Origin: Marthasterias glacialis
Taxonomy: Eukaryota; Echinodermata; Asteroidea; Forcipulatida; Asteriidae
NCBI GenBank assembly: GCA_911728455.2
Contig: OU452227.1
Span: forward strand, 16,508,110-16,572,109
DNA length: 64,000 nucleotides
Direction: 5' to 3'
Part shown: piece after piece, positions 1 to 59,900 of the stretch
Numbering within the stretch: position 1 is the stretch's first letter
Layout: each line of letters opens with the position of its first letter
Notes under the pieces: model-generated
Databases searched by the model: none
What the model was told of the DNA's origin: nothing
Seen by the model: the letters and a program-made list of their open reading frames with translations, nothing else
Made by a program: the position numbers and the translations under genes

Positions 1-1926
1 GAGGACACACACAGCATGTTGTTCTTGTAAAGGCTGTAAATATTCATCACTTTTGTCGTCTTACCAATTGCTGAATATCATTGGGTCAAAATACAGAAAC
101 ACTCATTGATAAAAAAAATATTTTACCACGTGCCGTTGCATTCATTCCAACATTCATAGAAATGTCAACCTCGGGCCCGTGATGAACAATGTACAATAAT
201 ATTACCTCTCATGATAACGCAGGATTGACTTAATTATTGAGTCTTGGACACAAGATCCCATTTATCAGCTGACTTGACAGAATGTGTAGTCAGGTTGCCT
301 TCCATTGACAAAGAGCAAAAGTGCACGGGAAAAATAATTACAAAATAGCTGACTACTGGCAACCAGCCACTGTACACAATTTTGTATGCTGCATGCAGCG
401 TGCACAGCGGGGCTTTTTTTTACGCATTGTAGCGGCGATGTGTGCCACTGATTGTAAGTAATTTCAAGATTTTTTTGTCGGCGCAAATTATTTACCGTTG
501 GCTTCCAGAAATGAAATCGACAGCGGTATGATTTGCATCATTTTACTAATTTTTTGGGGGTAAAAACCAAATCTTTTTGAGCTTCAATATACAATATTAT
601 AATTATTATGGAAGGCCCTAGCCCCTTGGCCTGAAATAAGGTTGCCTGGGGGGGCAACCATGGTCAGCTCAATTGTTGCCCGTTAATTTCACACCCTGAA
701 TGTGCATACCAAAGTGTTGATTAAAGATGTATTGTCTGTATTTGGGCAGATTTTGAGCGAACAAATTTTGAATTTTGAATGTTCATTAGCAGTTTTAACG
801 AAAAATGTTTTTATTTTCACTTTTGATGGCAAGAACCATGAACTAAAACGTTTGTTAAACACTTGGCATTTTTTGGCTGGGCCTCAACTGCTGGATAACG
901 ATAAACTAGCACAACCTTTTTTCAAACACTCTGTGAAATAATAGTAATACGATTGTGTATTTTACCACATAAAAAAGTAACGTAACTCTATGGCATTGAA
1001 CTTTTCCAGAATGTGATACGGCAAATTGTTTTTTTTCCGTAGGCCTAAACTATTATTCAATAAATGTATATCGTGAACCTTGGCCAGTAGGCTAAATGTT
1101 CTCTTTTATAAAAAAAGGGCCTACTTATGTCAATCTTTGAGTACATGGTGCAAAGTCCTTCCTTCACTACAGAAAATTAAGCGATGCAAAAAAAAAAGAA
1201 TTCATTTGTGTTGAAACGCGCACGAGATGTGACGCACGAGCGCATGCAGTACTAGATACGCGTGCGCTAAGGTTAAATCACGCGCATTAACTGATTATTT
1301 CTGGTACAAGTGATTCCCGTAATGCACAGAAAAGGAATAAAGCAGTGGTATGCAAATAGCCGTAACCCAGCCGTACAAGATTTCAAGTTTTCTATAGGTT
1401 TGTACACAAACATGGATGCGCCCAGGCGGCTTCAACGTACGAACAATGCTAGCGCTCTAGTCAATATATATAGCACTATGATTTTCACTCACTTCTGCTC
1501 CTTGGTGTTAATCAGTGTTTTGGGTTTCCTTTATTGCTCCTTAGATAAATATTCTAATTGTATGGGTGTCCCACACAGGAAATAGGTAAGGACACATTGT
1601 GCCGACATGGAGCCTGGAAACGTTTTACATCTTTGATCTTTGATATATACATGTACATGTATCAAATTTCCTAGTGCAGTTTCAAATTTTTGTCTTGATT
1701 TTATACAGTCAAAAGCTTCTACAAAAGCTATGAAATACCTTAAAATACAATTGAAAAAGAAATCTGTTGATCGTTTTGTGATTACAACTTAGCACTGTAG
1801 AGTACATCGTGTGTGCATACATGTGTTGATGTGTTTTGCGCAGTCCTGAGTTTCAGACATGGGCTGGGTTACACAAGCAAAGGGAGGATTTATGCGTTTC
1901 TTACTGTATTGATTTTACATTTGCAG
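1..1926. other. ACO2 intron (5' part), no exon found
   Basis: AT-rich sequence with stop codons in all frames. I looked for the upstream ACO2 exon (around LSEKIVYGHLD in other animals) and for a presequence and found neither. Palindromic ACATGTACATGT runs occur near 1650. Confidence 0.6.
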
Positions 1927-50791
<48,865 letters not shown>

Positions 50792-51582
50792 GATTGTATT
50801 CATCATTGTACACCATACATGTACATCAAATACCTCACTACAAGTCTGTTCTACCTTGGGTACCATACTACAAGTCACTACCAGTCCCATTGTAAACATA
50901 GGTATAGGAATTTGAACAAATATGCAAAATAAAATTGCCAAACTAAACAAGTTGTCTACATGACTTTACATTAACAGTTTTAAAGAAAACAGAATGTAAA
51001 GATACTCATTTTGATATAGCATGTTTTCACTTTTACTTTTTATTCAATGAACCGTTTTTAATTAGAGAAAGTGAAAGTCAATAGACCCCTTAAATTGAAC
51101 GCAAAGTATTTCCCAGGCAAACATTTGTATCAATCTTTGTACTGTAATGTGTACTTCAGTTTTCCATTTGATACTCATATTTAGTTGAAATTTGGCATAT
51201 ATACATGTACTGAAAGTAATGAACTTTTCATTAATAGTTTGCTTGAAAATGTATGAAAAGCCTTCCAAAATTCAATCAACACCAACAATCAACAGTTTTT
51301 GTCTTTAAATTTCTTTGTCATTTTGAAAAGCCACTGAATACAGTTACTTTTGTTTTCTGTTTGATGCTCATATTCAGTTTAATTTGTAAACACACTGCTG
51401 CTACTAAGTTTTATTTTGCATGATTGAACTTCCCAAACTCAACATGTACCTATATTCTAACTTTATCTTATTTTCAATTTGGTATGCCTGGATTTAAACT
51501 GAGCAGTATGGTGTAATATTGAAAATACTGAATGTACAAAATGTAAATGTAGTGAAATAATCTAAAAACGAATTGGGAAACA

Positions 51583-51612
51583 GTTGATATTTGATATTTG
51601 ATATTTGATATC
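51583..51612. repeat. Short (TTGATAT)n repeat
   Basis: Four to five copies of a 7-bp unit. Confidence 0.85.
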
Positions 51613-52167
51613 ACTATTAAAAAGTGTGATTCATGTTTTGGTGACTATTTGACACTAACAACTTCATGACAAAGGTTGTAAACAATGGTTTTAATGTGGT
51701 AAGCTGAACCCACTTATCAATTATCATTTCCAAAGATCTGCTTAGACCATTTGTTATTATTTGAAACCCATGTGTTGATCTTGATTTAAAATAGTCTGCG
51801 GTTTTGTGATACATAATGAAGAATTGTATATGAAGTAAGAATATATTAACATAGGTCACAATACACAGTGTTACATTCATATCAGAATGGTGTTCAAATA
51901 CCATAACATGTTAAAATACCATAATGGCATCATGGTTGTATTACCATACTACAAGTTAATGAGTAGTATGCTAGTGTTCTGCCTTGGGGTTAGTATGGTA
52001 TCAGTTACACGTCATTTTAAGTACGAAGCTTGCAGTGTAATTAGAAAGCAGTAAATTATCAAAATGTTTCCATAACATTTTTAAGGTTGAATGCAATATT
52101 TTCCAGTTGGGCCACTGGAACTTGTTACCAACATTTGGAAGACTTTTGTTTCAGTGGTTTTATTGAC

Positions 52168-52290
52168 AATAAATTATTTGAAATCATATACACGTTTCAA
52201 TGTTTGTTGTATGTTTATTTCGAATAACAATGAAACATGTGGTCTTTTGCTAAAAACTAAAAGTGTGTTATAATTAAAAATATCAATAAA
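52168..52290 (+). promoter_or_regulatory. Candidate ACO2 polyadenylation signals
   Basis: AATAAA hexamers occur at 52168-52173 and 52285-52290, about 1.4-1.5 kb after the ACO2 stop codon; another A-rich match (AAATAAAAT) lies near 50926. Which one is used cannot be read from the sequence. The span 50792-52167 has no other gene and is presumably 3' UTR and flank. Confidence 0.35.
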
Positions 52291-52330
52291 CAAGTTTTTA
52301 TCATGGCACCATGGGGAAATTGCATTTCTG

Positions 52331-52720
52331 TCAGTTGATGGATCATGTGGAAATGTTAAGAATTTGAAATCTGGGCCAATTTCATACCACAGAATTCTGC
52401 TCTTACTGTGCTTATAAAGTGCTTTTCTTTGAGCTGTAAGGGCAGAATTCCACAGTAAGCAGAGTCATGCATTCCCAAGCCCAGCACTCCATGCGATTCT
52501 TGCTCAAGAGACTCAACAGTCCAACTGTCAAAAAAACATATTGGGCCAATTGTTTACATACCATTTCGAATGGTATAATAAAGACCTAATGTAAGAAACT
52601 TTTTAAATTGTAGATACAAAATTGGGAAATTTTTGTATTGGGAAATGTTTTTACACTGTGGCTGTCTTGGCACAGATTTCAACTTCTTAACATTTCCATA
52701 TACATGTAATCCATCAACTG
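52331..52720. mobile_element. MITE between the two convergent genes
   Basis: TCAGTTGATGGATCATGTGG at the left and CCATCAACTGA at the right begin inverted ends of about 50 bp that share AAATGTTAAGAA and TGAAATCTG. Inside is another hairpin, CACAGAATTCTGC against GCAGAATTCCACA. Confidence 0.7.
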
Positions 52721-53039
52721 AAAAAAAGCATTTTTGCTTTTGGTATGGGAACTATTGCAAGAAAATCTGAATAAACCCCACAAGGAAACGGCAATCACTG
52801 TGGTTTATTTCTAATATGCCGCACCATACTTCAATGATTGAATTAAAAATTACAATGAAATAAGATAGCTAGGTAGTGGTAAAGCCATCAAGAAGTCTGT
52901 TATAATTACTACACATGATTACCAATGAAATACTATTTTTTTCCCACATATCCAAACCAGTATACCTAATCTACTGTCAATATGTTCAACTTTGCCTCGC
53001 ATCTACTAAAAGTTCACCTTGAAGTTTCATTTATTCCTT

Positions 53040-53045
53040 AGTTCA
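53040..53045 (-). promoter_or_regulatory. Candidate BRAT1 polyadenylation signal
   Basis: TTTATT on the plus strand is AATAAA on the BRAT1 strand, about 190 nt after the BRAT1 stop codon, a normal 3' UTR distance. A second AATAAA lies at 52809-52804. Confidence 0.5.
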
Positions 53046-53231
53046 TTCACTAAAGTCATGATGACCTAACAGATGAGAAAAGTTACAGTATGCTATGACA
53101 TGCAATGGACATCAGCTCAATACATGTATATTAATTACAACTCTACTGTTGACAGACCACTACCAGCTATGAACCTATATATGTAACATGAAGCATAAAA
53201 CCAATAGTAATAAGGAAAGATATATCACCCT

Positions 53232-53960
53232 TTAGTAACAGTCCAAGATGGTAGCATCCTTTTGTTGTGTAACAGCAAGAATGTCTTCAAGTAATGACAT
53301 GGGGTGCTCTTCATACCCATCCACCACCTTCATCTTTACTTCCAACACTTTCTCCAATGACAATTTCTCCAGTTCCTTCAGACTTTTTCTTATGAACTCG
53401 TCACAAGAAGACCCATCAGCCTTTAGATATGAGCTGTTAGTTTGTATCAATGGATGTGACTGAATAAGGTCTTGGAGACCGAGTAGCATCTGACATGCTT
53501 TTAATGCCACTGTTCTGTCCTCATCATCCAATACCTTACCTAGTTTAGTTATCAGCTCTTCTTGCTTGAGGAATTGTCTTAATTTGAACAGTGATGTACA
53601 AGATTCACTGATCACATCACCCTTCTCATTAGCTACTTTGGTCTGACATGTATCTAAGGATCCACTAGAAATGTAAAGATTGATCAAAGTTTCCCAGAAT
53701 TGCAGAGCTCCAAGTTTGACTTCCCAGTCCAGATCAAACATAGCTGATGAAACACCTTGACGTATCCATGATGCTGCTGCTGCTTGTTCTTGACCATGAG
53801 CATAACAACAAGAATTAATATCTTGTGCAATACAATTGAGACCAGTTTGAAACCAAGGAAACACATCCAGCCATTCAGTCAAAGTACAGATAGTGGCACG
53901 TCGAGCAAATCCCTGGCTATCTTCAAGTAGTATATTCATCAAGCCTCCGACTAATGCCAA
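53232..53960 (-). CDS. BRAT1: BRAT1 terminal exon with stop codon
   Basis: A 729-nt exon, 242 codons plus TAA at 53234-53232. It begins LALVGGLMNILLEDSQGFAR after acceptor TTTAACAG and ends DILAVTQQKDATILDCY. The final Cys-Tyr is the family's conserved tail; for the human protein this tail has been reported to enter the INTS11 active site. The TTG at 53960 is an exon start, not an initiation codon. Confidence 0.9.
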   Translation of the reverse strand: MALVGGLMNILLEDSQGFARRATICTLTEWLDVFPWFQTGLNCIAQDINSCCYAHGQEQAAAASWIRQGVSSAMFDLDWEVKLGALQFWETLINLYISSGSLDTCQTKVANEKGDVISESCTSLFKLRQFLKQEELITKLGKVLDDEDRTVALKACQMLLGLQDLIQSHPLIQTNSSYLKADGSSCDEFIRKSLKELEKLSLEKVLEVKMKVVDGYEEHPMSLLEDILAVTQQKDATILDCY

Positions 53961-56900
53961 CTGTTAAACACAAAGAAAGCAAATGTTTTTATGTCATCTC
54001 AAAATGTTTTTATTGGTTGATTTTAATCGGTTCTTTGTCATGAACATAACATTTGATACAATAACACACACTATGTAAGTTGTAATGATACAAGGCACAA
54101 TTGTTCATAACAGTCAATATCACCCATCAATATTAGAACGAAGCCTGTTTGAATAGGAAACGACAAGAACTTTTCAGTTTTAGACACAGTTGGAGGAAAA
54201 TCTACCCAATCACGTAGGAACTGAAAACCCAATCCACATGCAAGGCTCCAGGTCTAAGGTGTGATTCGAACCAAGGTCCACAGAGGTGAAAGGCAGGGAA
54301 AGAAACCACTGAGCCAACCTGATCCCTAAGACTTGTAAATGATGTGAATAGTTAGCAACCTGTGCGCCGTTTGGCTGCCGGTGCTGAATACTCCTAAGGA
54401 GCACAGATGTTTCATGGTTTCAGGAATGTTTAGGGCCCAGGGGTAGTTACAGTGTAAGCACCTAATAAATGCCTATTGGTATAACACAATGTAATACCCG
54501 TCACAGGTTGGTTTCCTGCTTGTATTTACTTTTTGTGTCTGGAATGGTTTTTCAAACATACCATACATGTACAATCAACAACAATGGTGTGTTGCCAAAC
54601 ACAAATGCCCCGCTGAGATTAATGTCATTCTTTGATAGTTGTTGAAGAAAAATACAGACCAGTGCAAGAAAATAATGTAATTTGTTATAATTTCTTAGTG
54701 ATTCATGTTGAAAGTTGCCATATCATAACAACCCTAATAGGCTTTTCAATAAGCGTTGTCCAAGAAATAACTCAAGGGCTTGGCATATCAACTCCAAATC
54801 TGGTGTGCAACTCGTTCTTGGGATGGGGATCCCAAGACTGAGCTACATAACAAGTTTGGAGTTGATTTACCAAGTCTTTCTTGAGTTATCATCTGGACAC
54901 CATTTCTATTGTTTTATTCATAATGACCTGGACAATTGACCGAGGGGTTCTACTCAAACTCCACAGGCTTCTGAAGACCAAACCACACACCAAGTGTGGA
55001 GTTGATACCAAGTCCTCCAGCTATTGCTCAGACAATGAATGCATGTGTGTCAGTCTGTGTGTGCATACAGATGGACAAGGCAAACACTGCCCCTTTGGCT
55101 CTGCTGGCAGGGCATAACCAGTGAACATTTGATCAAGTTAGATAGTCAAGTTTTGGAGAAAACAAAGAACAATGGTTCAAGTTTTAAAAGGGAATTAGTG
55201 CACATCATTATAATGTGCTTCTTTCAACTTTGGTAAATGGAAATACAAAAGTCTTACAGAGTCTTGGGGAAACAATTTTCTTCCACAGGACAGTATTTCA
55301 GACAAAACTGAATGATGATATTAAAAACAAATATAAGTTCAGTATACTGTCGCAGTTTTCATGAAGTGACATATTGCTTGAAATACAATTTTTCCAAAAT
55401 TTTTAGTGATGTTAATATTCAGAAGGTATTCACTGATACCTTTGTCACTAAGCTAAAGTTGGTTGAAATTGGAATTTTTGGTTTCTGTGACTTGTCCATG
55501 TGTTATTGCATGTGACACAATGTGGTTTGCATGTTTTTTAGTTTTCACGAAGTGACCGAATGGACCACGCCACACAGAGTGTGTGTGTTCCACGAAGTGA
55601 CACAATTTCCTAAACTATTACACAAAGTGACTTTTTTGTTAATAAGTATGTAAGTCGTTGATAATTGTTTCCCTAAACAAATAATATATAGTTATGTATC
55701 CTTTGAGATTTCAACTTTCTAACAAAATAAACAATTTTGATTTTAAAACTTAACCAACTTCAATTCGCAGAATCTCGAAACGTTGTTTTACCACTGTGTG
55801 GTCTAATGTGTCACTTCGTTAAAACTGTGATGATATGATCTACTTACACATTTGAACATGTTATAGAACTTACTTTTTTCCACAAAAGTGATTAGTTTAT
55901 TAAAAACATATCTTTGGGTAGCCATGAGCATTCAGTTGTATTAACCAAATGTAGTTAACAAATCTGTAGATATTTGTAGAGATGTCTTAAAGGGGCTGTG
56001 TCATCATGTCACAGCAAGTCTGTGGCTAGACTGAGGCAAAAAAAAAAATGTTATGTTGGCGTAACAGGCCCCCAAAAATAGGGTAGGTAGGTAGGGATTT
56101 AAAAAAAAAAAAATTTTTTCCTCCCAGCAATGAAAATGACATGTTTTCTAATTGTTTAAGCCGGTAGTAATACACGATAACAAAAGAAAACAAGGCAACA
56201 CACAACAGTCTAGGACGAGGCTACCATGTTTTTCATTGTAGAGCAGCCTCATGCTCGTTGAACCAGACTTCCAAGAAAGCAGCCCGTGTATTCACCATTG
56301 TGAAACGCAGCGCAGTATAGTGGGAGTCGGGTACGCGACTATACATGTACAATGTACATTGTACAGTACATGGTGCATCTATCTCCGTATGTACATGTAC
56401 ATGTACATTAATAGGGCCTGCGCAATCTTCTGCTGCATGTTCAATCGTTGTGCAACATTGTGCACTCCACCACGCGCTAGTGTCAGACAATACAACGATG
56501 AGAAACGGTTTCAAACGTGTTTATAACTACTTTATATAGATTTTAATCATTAAATTTCTTCCAGGGTCGGCCGTATTATTAGGGTCGGTCGGGTTACGCC
56601 AACATAACATTTTTTTTTTATGCCTGACTTATGACTGCTCAACCTGTTATTGCACGCACACATGTGCGAGTAGCGGTCACATCACAGAATAAAGATGACG
56701 GGCGCGTGCAGTAACTGGGTGAGAGTTCATGTTTCTGGGCCCAGAAACAGGCAGACTACGATCATGACGACACAGCCCCTTTAATGAATAATATTAAGTC
56801 TAAGTCTGTAAATTTGAGCACAACTAGCCTCTGGGTTGGGGAGGTATGTAATTAAACATGTATTTTTGGGAGTCCATCTATGGTATTTACAAACTTCAAT

Positions 56901-59900
56901 CTTTACAGAGTTACAAGTGATTTGACAACTTGCAATGTTCTCCAACTGGGCTTGTTCCAAAACGACAACCGAACACATTCCGCCTTATTCACCATCTGTC
57001 ATTTCCAGAAGGTCATTCGATTAATAATTTTATTGATCCCTAAACTATGTGCTGTTCATTACGCATCTTTTGATTATTATCACAGTGGGGTTGTTGCTAC
57101 AAACAGGTCGCAATGCATGGTTAGCAAAGGCGGACATTAAATCAGCTTTTCGGCTTCTCCCAGTATCACCTCTTGATTATGAACTTCTCGGTTTTACCTT
57201 CGATGGTCTTTTTCATTTTGAAAGTGCAAGTGCATGCCAATGGGGTTCCCTTTTTGAAAAATTCATTTTTTTTTTGGAACTTCATGTTAAGCAGGCTGCT
57301 GGCTCTTCTCTTGTTACCCACTATCTCGATGAATTTTTTGTTTGTTGGCCCCTCTGCTTTGGAGTGTAATAAATTGCTGCGTGCATTTACGTTAGCCTGT
57401 GCCATTGGCTCGGTGCAGGTTATTACATATCTGGGCTTGGAGATTGATGTGTTGCATGCTCAAGTTAAGGTCCCGGATGACAAGGTTCAAGCTATGATTG
57501 CAAAGATTACCGCTGTTTTGTCCCACCATAAAATTACACTTGTTACACTACAGTCCCTTGTTGGTTCTTTAAATTGTCAATGCAGAGCCATTTCCCCCGG
57601 GCGAGCTTTTCTGCGACGCCTTATTTCGCTATCAAAGGGTATTATACAACCCCACTATAAGATACGTTTGTCAGCAGGAGCGAAGCTTGACCTCCGTATG
57701 TGGCTCGTATTCTTGAATCATTTTAACGGCGTTTCTGCCTTTTTGGAACGTGAATGGGAATCGAGCCCGGCGTTGGACTTGTTTACCGACGCCTCAGGTA
57801 GCATTGGTTTTTGTGCTTACTTTCAGGGCCACTGGGTTCAAGGCCATTGGCCTAACTCTGTTTGGTGCAATCCTCAGTCAATTGGGTTGTTGGAATTGTT
57901 TCCTATTGTTGTTGCCCTCAAATGTTGGGCCCCCCAGCTTGCTAATCGCAAAGTTCTGTTCCACACTGACAATGCAGCGGTGGTGCACATTATCAACAAA
58001 CAATCTTCTCACTGTCCCCAAATGATGCATCTCATCCGTACATTGGTGCTTGCTTGTCTTAAGTTTAATATCCGTTTTAAGGCTACGCATGTGCCAGGGG
58101 TGTTTAATGTAATTGCTGACTCTCTGTCCCGTTTTCAGGAAACACGCTTCCATGCAGCGGCTCCTCATGCAGATGCAGTCATGACACCGTTGCCAGACCT
58201 ACCCCTAGTTCAATAGATGGTGAAATTGATAGGATTTTCAAAGCTGCAATGGCTTCAAATACACATAAAACATATGCCGCAGGATGGAATAAGTTTTGTC
58301 AGTTTTTGGAACAGGGACCTGTTTTGGATGGTCCAGTGTCAGCTGACGTCGTTCAACGGTTTGTCGCATGGCTATCTTTGCACATGTTTGCTCCATCCAC
58401 AATCACAACTTATGTCTCTGCCGTTGGGTTTTATCACAAGTTACAAGGGTGGGCAGACCCAACGAATGATTTCTTGGTGTCTAAATTACATGAAGGACGA
58501 AGGTGGTTGCGTCCTTTATCGGACACACGTTTGCCAATGTCCATCCCTATTTTATTACAAGTCACTCAATCACTTCCTGCAGTATGTACTTCTACGTTTG
58601 AATCTTGTTTATTTAAAGCTGTTTTTGTTTGTGCATTTTTTGGTTTTATGCGGGTTGGCGAGTTGGCGGCGGATTCTCGTCATCTCGTTCAACCTTCGGT
58701 GTTAACAGTCGCAGATGTACATTTTTGTAAAACAGGAAACGGGGGGCCACTTTCTTTTTTCTTTCAAGCATGCCAAAAATAATCAGTGTGGCCCGCCACA
58801 GGTCATTCGCTTGGGGCAATCGGATAACGCCGTTATCTGTCCCGTAATGCCATTGAGAGAGTTTCTTTCCGTGAGACCTGCCATTGCCGGCCCTCTCTTT
58901 TGTCATTTTGATTGTACCCCACTTACTCGTTTTCAGTTCAATGCAGTTTTGCAAAAACCCTCAAGTTTGCAAAGTTGCACGGTGAGCGCATCCGTGCTCA
59001 TTCCTTTCGTATTAGGTTTGGGGTTATAGTTGCAAGTAAATGTACTTTGTCCAAAATATTTCTTCAACTTTGACCACCTCTTTGTTCAAGAAGCTTACAC
59101 ACCCCTTCTTTATATTAAGATCCAATATTGTAACAATAAGTTGTGTTAGCGCCCTGAGGTACCACAGGGGCTAATTCCGACCGCATGTGCCAAGGTGGAA
59201 CTTCACAACTTTCAGAGGCCGTGACAATCAATCAAAAAATTTAATTTGTCTGCGTCTTTTATTCAAATCTGTGTATAAATGTATTTATCACAAAGAATTT
59301 AAAGCATTTCAACAAACCTCTGACTTTCCAGTCTCTTTTAGTAAATCTTGCCACAAATCTTGCTGTTTAGATACATCTACAATAGCAGTCAATGCTGAGG
59401 CTCTGACAAAACTGTCTCCATCATTAATGCACTCCAAAATACGTAGATGTAAATGATGCAACTTGAACCATACCAACAGCGAATCTAGACAAATTATGTA
59501 AGAAATAAAAGCACACCAAGGATTTTATTGATGAAAATTAAGACTGTTGCCAAGATGGACACTGTGCTGTAGTTTACATGAAACTATGCCAGGGGTGGAT
59601 TTCACAAAACTAGTCCTAACTTAGGACTAGTCCTATAAGTTAGGACTAGTCTCGAGATAAGACGAGTCCTAGCGCTTTGTGAAATCCACACCAGATTCCA
59701 AGTGTTGTGTACTGCTATGCTTAAAAATCATGCTTACAAAAAAAAAATCATGTTTGGACTCCGATTTCACCCAGAATCCTTTGCGTGGTGATCATTTCTG
59801 GTCATGCGCACTGGCACTGGTAAAAGCAGCGCGACACCAAATTACACAAAAAGTTTTTTTGCAAAAATCAAACCATGACCAATGTTCATCTGACAAGAAA

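Noticed and set aside
56880..57405. Separate host genes from the open frames in 56.9-58.8 kb
   Set aside because: All are pieces of the one DIRS-like element on the plus strand or shadows of it.
59462..59465. Acceptor CAAG for the BRAT1 exon at 59318-59484
   Set aside because: It gives the wrong phase relative to the preceding exon; TCTAG at 59485 keeps frame.
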